Positions 25,921-35,814 are shown, counted from the stretch's first letter. The stretch is DNA of 64,000 bases from Micromonospora sp. ALFpr18c (GCF_008868155.1 NZ_WBKR01000010.1:1-64000), one strand, 5' to 3'. The notes: a model not told the origin generated them from the sequence alone. Numbers and translations: made by a program.

Positions 25921-28899
25921 ATGTCGAACTCGGCCGGCGCACTTGCCGTCCGCGCCGACGAGGGACCAGGCCCGGCCGGTGGCACGCTGCACTTCGAGAT
26001 CCTGGGGCCCCTGCGGCTGTGGCGCGACGGCGTCGAGGTGAACGCCGGGCCCCGGCAGCAGTGCTACCTGCTGGCCCTGCTGCTCGCTCGACCCGGACGG
26101 CCGATCAGCATGAGTGAGCTGATCGAGCTGATCTGGGGTGAGGATGCTCCGGCCAGCGCCGCCAATGTGATCCACAAGTACGTCGGCACGTTGCGGCGCC
26201 TGATGGAACCCGCGCTCCCGCTGCGCGGCACCGGTTCATATCTGCGGCGGCACGGCGACGGCTACCTGTTCGCTCCGTCCCCCGGCATGCTGGACCTGAT
26301 CACCTTCCGTGAGTTCGTCAGCGCCGCAAGGGCCAGTCTCGTCCTGCGGCACCGGGACGAGGCACTGGACCGCTACGTCGAGGCGCTGGGGCTCTGGCGC
26401 GGGCCCGCGGGCGACACGTACGCCTACGGGACACCCGCAATGTCGATCTTCATTGCCCTCGACCGTGAGTTCCTCGACGTGTGCGTGTCCGCCGCCGAGC
26501 TGGCGGTGTCGCTGGGTCGTCCGGCACGGGTGCTGCGACCCCTGCGACTGGCCGCCTCGATGGCGCCGTTGCACGAACCCGTCCAGGCAGGTCTCATCTC
26601 CGCCCTCGCCGCGGCCGGCCACCAGGCCGAGGCACTGGAGGTGTTCCGGACCGTACGCAACCGCCTCGTCGAGGACCTGGGCATCGAACCCGGCGAGGCA
26701 CTTCAGGCCGCGCACCGGCAGGTGCTGAGCCAGGCGCCGATCGCGCCGGCCACCGACGGGGCGGGCGACCGCGAGGCGCAGACGTTCGACCGCTTCCCGG
26801 CGGCACCGCTGGTGCGGCCGGCACAGCTGCCACCCGACCTGCCCACCTTCGTCGGCCGTGTCGACGAACTCGCGACTCTCCATCGCCTTCGCGACGGCCT
26901 GGACGACGCCGAGCGGACCGGTCCGCTGATCGTGGCTCTCGACGGGATGGGCGGGGTCGGCAAATCCACGCTGGCCGCCCACTTCGCCCACCTGGTCGCC
27001 GGTGACTTCGCCGACGGCCAGCTGTACCTGGACCTGCGCGGAGACCAGACCGATGTCGAGAGCATGTCCGCCGGGGATGCCCTGGGGTCGCTGTTGTCCT
27101 CCCAGGGTGTCCACGTGTCCAGCGTTCCGGAGACCCTCGCCGCGCGTGCCGGCATCTACCGCAGCCTCACCGCCCGCAAGCGCGTCCTGGTGCTCCTCGA
27201 CAACGCACGCGACTCGGCGCAGCTACGCCCGCTGCTGCCGAATTCGACGGAGAGCCTGGTTCTCGTGACGAGCCGCAAGCCGCTCGTCGAGCTTTCCGCC
27301 CTCGACGGTGCCCACCTGCTGCACCTCGACCCTCCGGACATGACGACCGCCCGCAAGCTGGTCCGGCGCCGGCTCGACCGCGCTCCGAACCGTCCTGTGG
27401 CGGAAACCCCCGCTCCGGCCGACATCCTGGACGAGATCATCGAGTTGTGCGGTCGCCTCCCACTGGCGCTGGCCATCCTGGCCGGGCGCCTGAGCGCTCG
27501 TCCCCACCTCTCCCTCGCGAACGTGGCTGCCGAGCTCCGCGACGGGACCGAACGGCTCGCGGCCTTCTCCAGCGGCCGAGGCGTACGCGATCCACGTGCC
27601 GCCTTCGCCTGGTCGTACCGCCAGCTCAGCTCGGAGGCCGCCCGCCTCTTCCGGCTGTCCTCCGCCGCCATGGCGTCGGGCATCTCGGCCGCGGCGTTCG
27701 CCAGCCTGTCCGAGACTCAGCCCCGGGTCGCCCGCGCCATCCTGCGGGACCTCGCCGACGCGGCGCTGCTGGACGAGGACGACAGGGGCCGGTTCACATC
27801 CCATGTCCTGGTCAAGGCGTACGCACAGGAGCTGTTCCTGGAGGAGGAGTCCGCGTCGGACCGGGAGGCGGCGACCACCCGGCTCCTGCAGCACTATCTG
27901 CAGAGCAGCTACCACGCGGCGACCGCGCTGGTGCCGCAGAGTTCGATGATCGCCCCGCCACCGGCGCCGGCCACGATCGTTCCGGAGCGGCCCACCGGCT
28001 ACGGCGAGGCGATGCGGTGGTTCGACGACCACCGCGAGGTGTTGCCGGAAGCGGTGCGGCACGCGGCCGAGGGCAACGTCGCCACCGTCCCGTGGCAGCT
28101 GGCCCTCACCATGCAGCCGTGGTTGCAGCGCAGCGGGCGGTTCCACGACTGGCAGGACGTCACGCGGCTCGCACTGAAATCCGCCCGGGACCGGGGGGAT
28201 CGGGTCGGTGCGGCACAGGCCATGCGAAGCCTCGCCGACTCCTGCTACTACTTCGCCGCCTACGACGAGGCCCTCGACCTGCTCTCGGATGCGCAGGAGG
28301 TCTTCGCGGAGGACGGCATGCTCCTGGAACAGGGGATCGTCCACGCGACCCTGCACCGGATCAACACCGAGCTCGGCCGACACGAGTCTGCGCTCGAGGA
28401 GAGCGACAGGGCACTGGCGCTGTACCGCGCCGCCGGTGTCGAACAGGGTGCGATCCGGGCCTTGGCGGCCCGGGGACACTCACTCGCCCGGCTGGGCGCT
28501 GTCGATGAGGCCCTGTCGTGCCTGCAGGACGCGCTCGCCCGCAGTGTGCAGGCCGAGTGGAGGACGGACGAGGCCGACATCCGCCTCGCCCTCGCCGAGT
28601 GTCTTGGTGAGATGGGTCGTCAGCACCAGGCCGTCCGGCAACTTGAGCAGGCGGTGGAGGCGGCCGTCGAGGCGCAGAACAGCACCGGTGTCTTCCAGGC
28701 GTCGATCCTGCTCTGCGAGGCGCACCTCGATCTCGATGACGTGCCGGCGGCCTGCCAGGAGTGGCGCAACGCCTGCGACGCCATGCACACCATGCAGAAC
28801 GGCGGCACCCGGACGATGCGCGACAAGGTCTGCGACATCGGCGACAGGCTGCACTATGTCACCGAGTTCCCGCCGCGCTCACAGGACACGCAACGGTAA
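25921..28899 (+). CDS. SARP family regulator with NB-ARC and TPR domains (AfsR-like)
   Basis: The 992-residue protein has an OmpR-type winged helix (about 20-110; LGPLRLWRDGVEV, PRQQCYLLALLLARPGRPIS), a bacterial transcriptional activation domain (about 115-265, ending ALEVFRTVRNRLVEDLGIEP), an NB-ARC ATPase (P-loop DGMGGVGKST near 345, LVLLDNARD, RLPLALAIL), and C-terminal TPRs (about 720-960). It should activate transcription by binding direct repeats near a target promoter, gated by nucleotide and a TPR-sensed signal. ATG 25921 follows CAGGAGA. It is a close paralogue of the minus-strand regulator at 29758; no biosynthetic genes adjoin either, so targets are unknown. Confidence 0.88.
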   Translation: MSNSAGALAVRADEGPGPAGGTLHFEILGPLRLWRDGVEVNAGPRQQCYLLALLLARPGRPISMSELIELIWGEDAPASAANVIHKYVGTLRRLMEPALPLRGTGSYLRRHGDGYLFAPSPGMLDLITFREFVSAARASLVLRHRDEALDRYVEALGLWRGPAGDTYAYGTPAMSIFIALDREFLDVCVSAAELAVSLGRPARVLRPLRLAASMAPLHEPVQAGLISALAAAGHQAEALEVFRTVRNRLVEDLGIEPGEALQAAHRQVLSQAPIAPATDGAGDREAQTFDRFPAAPLVRPAQLPPDLPTFVGRVDELATLHRLRDGLDDAERTGPLIVALDGMGGVGKSTLAAHFAHLVAGDFADGQLYLDLRGDQTDVESMSAGDALGSLLSSQGVHVSSVPETLAARAGIYRSLTARKRVLVLLDNARDSAQLRPLLPNSTESLVLVTSRKPLVELSALDGAHLLHLDPPDMTTARKLVRRRLDRAPNRPVAETPAPADILDEIIELCGRLPLALAILAGRLSARPHLSLANVAAELRDGTERLAAFSSGRGVRDPRAAFAWSYRQLSSEAARLFRLSSAAMASGISAAAFASLSETQPRVARAILRDLADAALLDEDDRGRFTSHVLVKAYAQELFLEEESASDREAATTRLLQHYLQSSYHAATALVPQSSMIAPPPAPATIVPERPTGYGEAMRWFDDHREVLPEAVRHAAEGNVATVPWQLALTMQPWLQRSGRFHDWQDVTRLALKSARDRGDRVGAAQAMRSLADSCYYFAAYDEALDLLSDAQEVFAEDGMLLEQGIVHATLHRINTELGRHESALEESDRALALYRAAGVEQGAIRALAARGHSLARLGAVDEALSCLQDALARSVQAEWRTDEADIRLALAECLGEMGRQHQAVRQLEQAVEAAVEAQNSTGVFQASILLCEAHLDLDDVPAACQEWRNACDAMHTMQNGGTRTMRDKVCDIGDRLHYVTEFPPRSQDTQR

Positions 28900-28911
28900 C
28901 CGGGCTGCCCA

Positions 28912-28936
28912 CGCTCCGGCGTCGTCCGCCGGAGCG
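28912..28936. terminator. Bidirectional hairpin terminator
   Basis: Perfect 9-bp arms (28912-28920, 28928-28936) with a 7-base loop lie between the first SARP gene (+) and the GNAT gene (-). Confidence 0.65.
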
Positions 28937-28941
28937 GACGC

Positions 28942-29703
28942 TCACCGCGCCGTGAACATGGTCCAGTTGTCCACGAGCCGGAAGCCCATCGACTCGTAGA
29001 GCGGCTGGCCCATCACGCTGGGCAGCAGAAAGGCCCATCGGGCGCCGGCTGCGACGCCGTCGCGCAGCACCGCCTCGGTGATCGCCCGGCCCAGGCCCCG
29101 ACCTCGTGCGGACGGGACGACGGCGATGTTGTAGACACCGATCGCGTCGGGGGTCCGGATTCCGAAGCCGGTACCGACGGGCTGGCCGTCGTCCTCGGCC
29201 AGGTATCCGGTCATGGAGGCGGCATCGAGCACGCCGCCGCCCATGAGTGGTCCGAAGACGCTCTCGGGCGTTTCGAAGCCCTGGGCGAGGATCTCCGTGT
29301 AGAGGTCGCTCCTCGCCGCGCCGACGTGGTGCACCAGCTCGCGCTGTGCCGCGCTCGCCCGGAACACGAGGTCGTCCACGGCGCAGCCCAGTATCGGCAC
29401 CTCCTGGCGCTCGACCAGCCCGTGCCGGGCCGCGAGATCGACGACCTCGTCGCCCACGCCACGCCGTACCATGATCGACCACCGTGCGCCCTGCCTGCCC
29501 ACCTCGGTCGCCACCTCGTCGAGCGACCCGAGATCCGGCTCCGGCGTCATGTCGTAGGCCACGTTCAACAGCGGCACGCCGCAGTGGGTCAGCGAACCCC
29601 GGGCGGTGCCCCGCTCGGCGTGCCAGCCCTTCGGTGTCACCGCCACGAGCGCCTCGAAGGCGTCGAAATAGGCCGCCGTCATCCGGTCAGCGGTGCTGGT
29701 CAT
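28942..29703 (-). CDS. GNAT family N-acetyltransferase
   Basis: The 253-residue protein has an unclassified N-terminal lobe (about 1-130) and a C-terminal GNAT domain with VYNIAVVPSARGRGLGRAI (acetyl-CoA loop R-G-R-G-L-G) and the closing PLYESMGFRLVDNWTMF strand. The two-lobe plan resembles tandem GNATs with a degenerate first copy. The acceptor is unknown. The ATG at 29703 has GAGGGG nine bases upstream. It sits 54 bases beyond the end of the second SARP gene, on the same strand. Confidence 0.8.
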   Translation of the reverse strand: MTSTADRMTAAYFDAFEALVAVTPKGWHAERGTARGSLTHCGVPLLNVAYDMTPEPDLGSLDEVATEVGRQGARWSIMVRRGVGDEVVDLAARHGLVERQEVPILGCAVDDLVFRASAAQRELVHHVGAARSDLYTEILAQGFETPESVFGPLMGGGVLDAASMTGYLAEDDGQPVGTGFGIRTPDAIGVYNIAVVPSARGRGLGRAITEAVLRDGVAAGARWAFLLPSVMGQPLYESMGFRLVDNWTMFTAR

Positions 29704-29725
29704 AACCGTCCCCTCGACAGTGCGC

Positions 29726-29747
29726 GGCCACCTGGATCCGGGTGGCC
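29726..29747 (-). terminator. Hairpin after the second SARP gene
   Basis: A 7-bp GC stem (29726-29732/29741-29747) lies between the SARP stop and the GNAT start. It may be a weak terminator or attenuator. Confidence 0.4.
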
Positions 29748-29757
29748 GGGCGGCAGG

Positions 29758-32700
29758 TTACCGCTGGTCATCGCGGTGGTCCGACGGTATCTTCTGCGCC
29801 AGCCAGGCGAAACGATCCCGTAGCCGTTCCGGCCCGCCGTCCGGAAAGCTGGCGAGAACCTCGCCGGCTCGTTTGAACACCACTGCCGCCCCGCCGACGT
29901 CACCGACGGACATCAACAGTTCGGCGAGCCGGTGCAGGGCCTCGAACTCGTTCGGCCGGTGGCTCACCCGCCGCGAGGTCTCGGCCGATAACTCCAACTG
30001 CTCCACCGCCTCGCGGACGCGGCCCGTCTCGGCGAGGTTCGAGGCGATGGCCATCCGCGTCTCGCCCTCCATCGCGATCAGCGTCGCGTCCCAGCCGGCC
30101 TCAAGGTCGCCACGGATCTGCTCGTGCAGGTCGAGGGCCTGCTCCAGCATGGCGGCCGACTCGTCGAGCCGACCGAGACGGGCAAGCGAACTGCCCGTCA
30201 ACATGAGGCTCAGGGTCACCGCACGGCGGTAGCCGATCTCGCGATAGAGGGCCAACGCCGTCTCGCCGTGCACGAGCGCCTGCCCGTGCCGGCCGAGCGC
30301 TTCGTGCACCCAGTGGAGGTTGGTGTGCACCAGGGCCTGCTCCAGACGCATGCCCCGCTCCTCGAAGATCCGCAGGGCGGCCGCCAGCAGGTCGAGCGTC
30401 TCCTCGCTGGCCCCGAACGACCACCGGGCGCCAGCCAGGCTGCGCAGGGTGTGCGCCTCGCCGACCTCGTCGCCGCCCTCCCGGGCCGCCTGCAGGGCCG
30501 CGCGCATCACGTCCTCCCAGTCCTGGAAGTACCCGGCCCACTGCAGGTACTGCTGCATGGTGATGGCGAGCTGCCAGGGCACGATGCCGTACCCGAGGTG
30601 CTCCGCCAGCCGGACAGCCTCCTTGAGCACCTCACGCTGGTCGGCGAACCAGGCGATGGCCTCCTCGTAGGTCGCCGGCTGTTCGGGCACGACACCGGGC
30701 GGCGCCGGCGGGGGCTCGATCGGAACCCGGTGAGGTGCGAGCAGCACCTGCGCGTTGTAGCTGCTGTGCAGGTAGTACTGCAGCAGGCGGCAGACCGCGT
30801 CCTGGCGTTCCTCCGCCGACTCGACGTCCTGGAGGCACTCCTGCGCGTACGCCTTGACCAGCACGTGCGACGTGAACCGTCCGTCCTCGTGTTCGGTCAC
30901 CAACGCCGCCTCGGTCAGCTCGGCAAGTTCGGCGTGCGTCCTGGCCGACTCCCGGCCCGACAGGCTGACACAGGCCTGCGCCGTGATTCCGGGGGTCAGG
31001 GAGACGGCCAGTAGCCGGAAGAGCCGGGCCGCGCCGGGGCTGAGCTGCCGGTACGACCAGGAGAACGCGGTGCGCGGATCGTGCGCGCCCACACCCCCGG
31101 GGAACGCCTCCAGACGGCGCGCACCGTCACGAAGGTCGGCAAGGACGGACGCCAGTGACAGGGTGGGACGCGCGGTGAGGCGAGCGGCCAGGATCGCCAG
31201 CGCCAGCGGCAGCCGCCCGCACAGCTCGGTGATCTCGTCCACGATCGCGATGTCCGCTTGACCGATCCTGCGTTTCGTCCAGCGCTCGAGGCGGTGCACC
31301 AGGAGTTCCCGGGCCGACGGGAGATCCGGTACGTCGAGACGCAGCAGGTACGCGCCGTCGAAGGCGGCGAGTCCGAGCAGCGGACGCCGGCTGGTGAGCA
31401 GCACCAGGCTGTCGGCGGAGTTCGGCAGCAGCGGACGAACCTGCCCGGCATCGCGCACGTTGTCCACCAGCAGCAGAACGCGTTTCCCCGCCGTCAAACT
31501 GCGGTACGTCCCGACGCGCGCGTCGAACGTGTCGGGGACCTGCGACGCGGGGACGCCCAACGCGTACAGGATGGAGCGCAGGGCGTCGCCGGCACGGACG
31601 GCATCGTCGTCGTCCTGCTCGCCCTGGAGGTCGAGGTAGAGCTGACCGTCGGTGAACTCGTCGGCGACGAGACGGGCGAAGTGAGCGGCCAGAGTGGACT
31701 TGCCCACGCCACCCATGCCGTCCATCGCCACCACCAGTGGGCTGGTCCTCCCGTCGTCGCGCATACCGGCCACGAGGTCGCTCAGGAGGGCGAGCTCGCT
31801 CGACCGCCCGACGAACTGCGACAGGTCCGGAGGCAGTTGCGCCGGGCGGACCAGCGGCGCGACGGGGACGTCGTCGGACCGGACGCCGGGTACGACGGAG
31901 TCCGCCTCGGCGGCCTGCGGCAGGGCGCTCTGGGTCAGGACCTGACGGTGGGCGTCCTGGAGACTGTGCCCGGGATCGATGCCCAGCTCCTCGACGAGGC
32001 GCTCGCGGATCTTCCGGTACACCGCCAACGCCTCGGCCTGCTGGCCGGCTGCGGCGAGGGTCGTCACCAGGCTCGCGTGAACGACCTCGTGCAGCGGATC
32101 CATCTCGGCCGCGAGCCGCAGCGGTGTCAGAACCCGCGACGGTTGGCGCACCCGGACGGCGATCCTGGCCGCGTCGACCACCGCGTCGAAGAATTCGCCC
32201 ACGATGCCCGCGAAGGTCGCCGCGGCCCGGTTGCTGTCCGCCAGGGAGTCTCCGGCGAAGCCGCGGCAGAGTTGCAGGGCTTCGGCGTAGTAGTCCAGCG
32301 CCTCGTCCGGGCGGCCCTTGGCCACGCTCGCCTGCGCCGAGGCGACGCGCCAGCGGAACGCCACCAGGTCGAGCATCTCCGGGCCCGCGGTGAATCGGTA
32401 TCCGTTGCCGCTGCGCAACAGGTAGGACCCGGAGGCACGCGGCGGCAGGTCGGGTTCGAGAAGGCGGCGCAACGCACCGATGTATTTGTGGATCACATTT
32501 ACCGCGCTGGGCGGTGAGTCCGCGCCCCAGATCAGCGCGGTCAGATCGGTCATGCTGATCGGGTGGCCCACGCGAGCCAGCAGGAGCGCGAGCAGGCACC
32601 GTTGCTGCCGTGGGCCCGCGTCGAGTTCGGTGGCACCCCGCCAGACCCGCAATGGACCCATGATTTGCAGGCGAAGCGGTCCCCCTTCACCGTCGTGGAT

Positions 32701-32766
32701 CCGGCCGGCCCCTGCACCTGCCGGCCGGGTATTGCTGTCGAATGGACGGCGCTGGGCTGGGATCAC
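29758..32766 (-). CDS. SARP family regulator with NB-ARC and TPR domains, paralogue of the gene at 25921
   Basis: The 1002-residue protein has the same domain order as the first SARP: winged helix (MGPLRVWRGATEL, about 35-125), BTAD (AVYRKIRERLVEELGIDPG near 275), NB-ARC with P-loop DGMGGVGKST (about 355), GRLPLALAIL, and TPRs from about 740. Long stretches such as DGMGGVGKSTLAAHFA are identical between the two proteins, showing duplication. GTG 32766 has only a GGGA upstream, so the start is uncertain, but the winged-helix domain requires a start upstream of about 32670. The two genes point towards each other around the GNAT gene. Confidence 0.88.
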   Translation of the reverse strand: MIPAQRRPFDSNTRPAGAGAGRIHDGEGGPLRLQIMGPLRVWRGATELDAGPRQQRCLLALLLARVGHPISMTDLTALIWGADSPPSAVNVIHKYIGALRRLLEPDLPPRASGSYLLRSGNGYRFTAGPEMLDLVAFRWRVASAQASVAKGRPDEALDYYAEALQLCRGFAGDSLADSNRAAATFAGIVGEFFDAVVDAARIAVRVRQPSRVLTPLRLAAEMDPLHEVVHASLVTTLAAAGQQAEALAVYRKIRERLVEELGIDPGHSLQDAHRQVLTQSALPQAAEADSVVPGVRSDDVPVAPLVRPAQLPPDLSQFVGRSSELALLSDLVAGMRDDGRTSPLVVAMDGMGGVGKSTLAAHFARLVADEFTDGQLYLDLQGEQDDDDAVRAGDALRSILYALGVPASQVPDTFDARVGTYRSLTAGKRVLLLVDNVRDAGQVRPLLPNSADSLVLLTSRRPLLGLAAFDGAYLLRLDVPDLPSARELLVHRLERWTKRRIGQADIAIVDEITELCGRLPLALAILAARLTARPTLSLASVLADLRDGARRLEAFPGGVGAHDPRTAFSWSYRQLSPGAARLFRLLAVSLTPGITAQACVSLSGRESARTHAELAELTEAALVTEHEDGRFTSHVLVKAYAQECLQDVESAEERQDAVCRLLQYYLHSSYNAQVLLAPHRVPIEPPPAPPGVVPEQPATYEEAIAWFADQREVLKEAVRLAEHLGYGIVPWQLAITMQQYLQWAGYFQDWEDVMRAALQAAREGGDEVGEAHTLRSLAGARWSFGASEETLDLLAAALRIFEERGMRLEQALVHTNLHWVHEALGRHGQALVHGETALALYREIGYRRAVTLSLMLTGSSLARLGRLDESAAMLEQALDLHEQIRGDLEAGWDATLIAMEGETRMAIASNLAETGRVREAVEQLELSAETSRRVSHRPNEFEALHRLAELLMSVGDVGGAAVVFKRAGEVLASFPDGGPERLRDRFAWLAQKIPSDHRDDQR

Positions 32767-33156
32767 GCACTGGTCCCTGGCGCCGATGTATCAGCCGAAC
32801 TGTGGCGGGACAAAACGCACTCGCCCCCCGTTTTCTGCATGAATTCCCCCCCGCGTCGCGTCTGGCTTGCGGGAACCCCCTGTTGCCGCAAACCAGAGCC
32901 CTGACACGATTCAAAGCCACGAATCAAGCTAGTCACGCTCAGTGAAGATTCTCTTGACAACAACTAGACCGGCTGTCGCGGCAATCAACTCGGCGTCGAG
33001 CGGGCGAGCGCGGAAGGCACCCGCACCCCTGGCTGGCCTGCCTTTTCATCCCGTCACGAGGAGGATGAGGATGACGACGGTCGCGCTCCCGCAGTCCAGT
33101 CCTCAATACTCACCGTTACCATCTGGTCGGCGGGGAAGCATCTACGGCGAGTCGCC
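32767..33156. other. Intergenic region upstream of the second SARP gene
   Basis: These 390 bases include the most AT-rich stretch locally (32900-33000), with TTGACA at 32954-32959 but no good matching -10. It probably contains the SARP promoter. No ORF with good codon use, RNA gene or clear operator was found. Confidence 0.4.
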
Positions 33157-33681
33157 TCACACCTGGTCGGCGGAGTCGTCGAGTTCCAGACCGAAGCGGC
33201 GGGCCAGACGGATGGCGCGGATGTTCTGCGGCCGCACGCAGGCCCCCAGGACCGGATGACCGTGCGCGGCCGCAAGCTCGCGCAGCCTCCCGCCGACGGC
33301 CCTGCCGACGCCCAGTCCCTGCCAGGCGTCGGCGATCAGCAGAGCGACCTCCGGTGGTGCCGACGCCTGCCACAACAGATGCGCCAACCCGACCAGATCG
33401 TTCTGGCCGGGGCGCGAAATCAGGACGGTGTAACCTCCCTCGGCCCTGGTCAGCATGCGCCACTCGGCCACGCGAATCCGATCGCGGGGGACGTGGTAAC
33501 GGGCGGCCCGGCTCTCCAGGGAGCAATCCTGACGATGGAAACGGTTGACCAGATCCAGGCAGTCCGCGGTGGCGCGCCGGAGAAGAAATTGCAGTCCGGA
33601 GGCACTCGTGACGCTGCCCAGAGAGCCGCCGATCAACCTGGTCGCGGTTTCCTGCTGTCGGTCGAGAATCGTGTCGTGCAC
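33157..33681 (-). CDS. GNAT family N-acetyltransferase
   Basis: The 174-residue single-domain protein has the early RRATADCLDLVNRFHRQDCS helix, central GGYTVLISRPGQNDLVGLAHLL strands, the acetyl-CoA loop DAWQGLGVGRAVGGRL, and NIRAIRLARRFGLEL at the end. It resembles single-domain GNATs acting on small molecules or proteins; the acceptor is unknown. GTG 33681 has GGAG seven bases upstream. Confidence 0.75.
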   Translation of the reverse strand: MHDTILDRQQETATRLIGGSLGSVTSASGLQFLLRRATADCLDLVNRFHRQDCSLESRAARYHVPRDRIRVAEWRMLTRAEGGYTVLISRPGQNDLVGLAHLLWQASAPPEVALLIADAWQGLGVGRAVGGRLRELAAAHGHPVLGACVRPQNIRAIRLARRFGLELDDSADQV

Positions 33682-33844
33682 CTATTGGCTCCAGGAGAGT
33701 GGCGGAGTGAGGCAGGTGCCATGCTCGCAGCGCGGACTTCCGCACAACTTGACGTGATCAACCCGCACCGATGGCGGCGATACGCACTTTCTCCAGAGTT
33801 TGCCCAGTGGGTGGTGGGCAGAATGGCGGCGTCGACGCGCACAA

Positions 33845-34861
33845 ATGGGGGACACGGTGGACAGTGAGCTGGCCGGAGGTCTCCGGAACCGTCCCGTCCG
33901 TGCCCGTCGCCGCACCCGCGTCGCGCTCGTACTGACCGGCTTCCTCGCCCTGGTCGTCGTGGCCGTCGCCACGGTGTACGGGTGGCCGCTGCGCACCGAC
34001 GCCCTGCAGCGCGCGACGCCGGAGACCCTGAGCTTCGAGTCGGCGAGCGATCGGGCGGCGCGGACCGTCGCGGCCGAGACGGCCGACCCGCAGGTGCTCC
34101 CCGAGTGCCGGAGTCAGTTCCTCACGCACGGACGGGTGAGCGCGAAGGCCGTCCTGCTGCTTCACGGCCACACGGAGTGCCCCGACCAGTACCGCGGACT
34201 GGCCAAGCTGTTCTTCGACCGGGGCTACAACGTCTGGGTGCCACGAGCGCCCCGACACGGTGTCGCCGACAGGTTGGCGCACGCGAAGGTCGACGCCTAC
34301 GAACTGGTCGACTCCGCGAACGACGCGCTGAACGTCGCGGCTGGCCTGGGCGACACGGTCGGCGTCGTGGGCATCTCCGGTGGAGGCGTGTTGGCCACCT
34401 GGCTGATCGGCCACCGTCCCGACGTGGTGCATCGTGCTCTCCTGCTGTCGCCCCTCTACGCACCCAACCCCGACCGGGTGCCCGACGTCGCCGTCAAGCC
34501 CCTCACCGTCCTGTTCGGCTTCGGTCTCGTCCCCGACCGGGTCGACTCCGAGGGCTTCTCGTCCGCGGCGCTGTCGCAGTACCTGCGCGTCGTCCGCAAC
34601 TTCAAGGCCGACCCGAGGTGCCCGCATCTACGCGAGCTGGCGATCGTCACCTCGGACAACGACGGCGTCATCGACCGTCAGGCGGCGACCGACATCCCGA
34701 GAGGCATCGCCGACCGGAACGACCTCGCGTTCTCGACACACGAGTTGCCGCGTGAGTTCGGCATCGGGCACGACATCGTCGACCCCGACGGGTTGGGGAG
34801 CAGGGCCGACGAGATCGAGCAGTTCTATCTCGACCTCTACGAGGGCACCGAGCGGACCTAG
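33845..34861 (+). CDS. Membrane-anchored alpha/beta hydrolase
   Basis: The 338-residue protein has one N-terminal transmembrane helix (VALVLTGFLALVVVAVATVY, about 20-39) and an external alpha/beta-hydrolase domain: LLLHGHTECPDQY oxyanion strand, the nucleophile elbow G-I-S178-G-G-G, and likely acid and base in SDNDGVIDRQ and FGIGHDIVDPDG. It is probably an esterase or lipase-like enzyme working outside the membrane; substrate unknown. ATG 33845 has no clear ribosome site. It is divergent from the GNAT gene. Confidence 0.75.
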   Translation: MGDTVDSELAGGLRNRPVRARRRTRVALVLTGFLALVVVAVATVYGWPLRTDALQRATPETLSFESASDRAARTVAAETADPQVLPECRSQFLTHGRVSAKAVLLLHGHTECPDQYRGLAKLFFDRGYNVWVPRAPRHGVADRLAHAKVDAYELVDSANDALNVAAGLGDTVGVVGISGGGVLATWLIGHRPDVVHRALLLSPLYAPNPDRVPDVAVKPLTVLFGFGLVPDRVDSEGFSSAALSQYLRVVRNFKADPRCPHLRELAIVTSDNDGVIDRQAATDIPRGIADRNDLAFSTHELPREFGIGHDIVDPDGLGSRADEIEQFYLDLYEGTERT

Positions 34862-34905
34862 GCGGCACCCCACTGCGGCACGCCGCCGCCTGCTCGCGTG
34901 CCTCG

Positions 34906-34911
34906 TATGAT
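34906..34911 (+). promoter_or_regulatory. Candidate -10 element of a leaderless promoter
   Basis: TATGAT lies seven bases ahead of GTG 34919, the spacing expected when transcription begins at the start codon. No ribosome site precedes any candidate start of the phosphotransferase gene. Confidence 0.45.
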
Positions 34912-34918
34912 CTCCACC

Positions 34919-35773
34919 GTGACCTCTGGGCTCGGGAAGCTCTCGGCGCGCCAGCGCGCACTCGTGGACCAGTGGCTCCCGGGCGCGACCGTCGACCGCG
35001 ACCACAGCTGGGGCCTGACGACGACCACCGTTCTCGAGGTGACCCGCGCCGGATCACGGTTCGTCGTCAAGGCCGGCGGCGACGACGACCATCACATCCG
35101 GCGGGAACTTGACGCCCATCGCACCTGGTTGGGCCCCTGGACCGGCAAAGGTCGCGCGCCGACGCTGGTGCACGGCGACGCCGACGCGAAGATCCTCATC
35201 ACCCGGTACCTGCCCGGCGAGCTGGTGCTCGGCAGCGAACACGCCGACGACCCCGCCACCTACCGGCAGGCCGGCGAGCTGCTGGCCCTGCTGCACACGC
35301 AGACCGCCGTCGCGGATGACGACCACGAACGGCGTGAGAACGAGAAGTCGCTGGCGTGGCTCGGCCAACCGCACCGGATCGCGGCGCCCACCGTGTCGCG
35401 ACTGCGATCCGAGATCAGCGCCTGGCCGACGCCGCCCGCGACCCTCGTACCCACGCACGGGGACTGGCAGCCCCGCAACTGGCTCGTGCACGACGGCCTG
35501 GTGGGTGTCATCGACTTCGGCCGTGCGGCGATGCGACCCGCGTCCACGGACTTCTCCCGTCTGGCCGCCCAGGACTTCCGCCGCGACCCGGCCCTCGAGG
35601 TGGCCTTCCTCGACGGGTACGGCGCCGATCCCCGCGAGGCCGGCGACTGGCATCGCCACCGGGTCCGCGCGGCGATCGGCACCGCGGCCTGGGCCTACCA
35701 GGTCGGTGACGAGCCGTTCGAGGCCCAGGGCCATCGGATGATCGCCGAGGCGCTCTCGTCTGCCCACCCCTGA
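34919..35773 (+). CDS. Aminoglycoside phosphotransferase-like (APH/choline kinase fold) protein
   Basis: The 284-residue protein has the APH catalytic loop THGDWQPRNWLV (HGDxxxxN) and the metal-binding VIDFGRAAMRPASTD (IDFG), near residues 180-215. An N-lobe with a lysine strand (FVVKAGGDDDH) precedes them. It should phosphorylate a small hydroxylated molecule with ATP or GTP. Close relatives are mostly of unknown substrate, so resistance is not implied. The GTG at 34919 fits a leaderless transcript with TATGAT seven bases upstream; starts at 34898 or 34907 are also in frame. Confidence 0.75.
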   Translation: MTSGLGKLSARQRALVDQWLPGATVDRDHSWGLTTTTVLEVTRAGSRFVVKAGGDDDHHIRRELDAHRTWLGPWTGKGRAPTLVHGDADAKILITRYLPGELVLGSEHADDPATYRQAGELLALLHTQTAVADDDHERRENEKSLAWLGQPHRIAAPTVSRLRSEISAWPTPPATLVPTHGDWQPRNWLVHDGLVGVIDFGRAAMRPASTDFSRLAAQDFRRDPALEVAFLDGYGADPREAGDWHRHRVRAAIGTAAWAYQVGDEPFEAQGHRMIAEALSSAHP

Positions 35774-35814
35774 ACGAGGTGACCAGCGCGGCGCGTCTCG
35801 TCGTACCGCACGGC

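Noticed and set aside
32954-32983. TTGACA as a -35 element for a plus-strand promoter
   Set aside because: No fitting -10 at 16-18 bases and no plus-strand gene for nearly 900 bases.
34919-35773. Aminoglycoside resistance gene
   Set aside because: The kinase motifs are present, but this fold is shared by many kinases of unrelated substrates; resistance is not supported.
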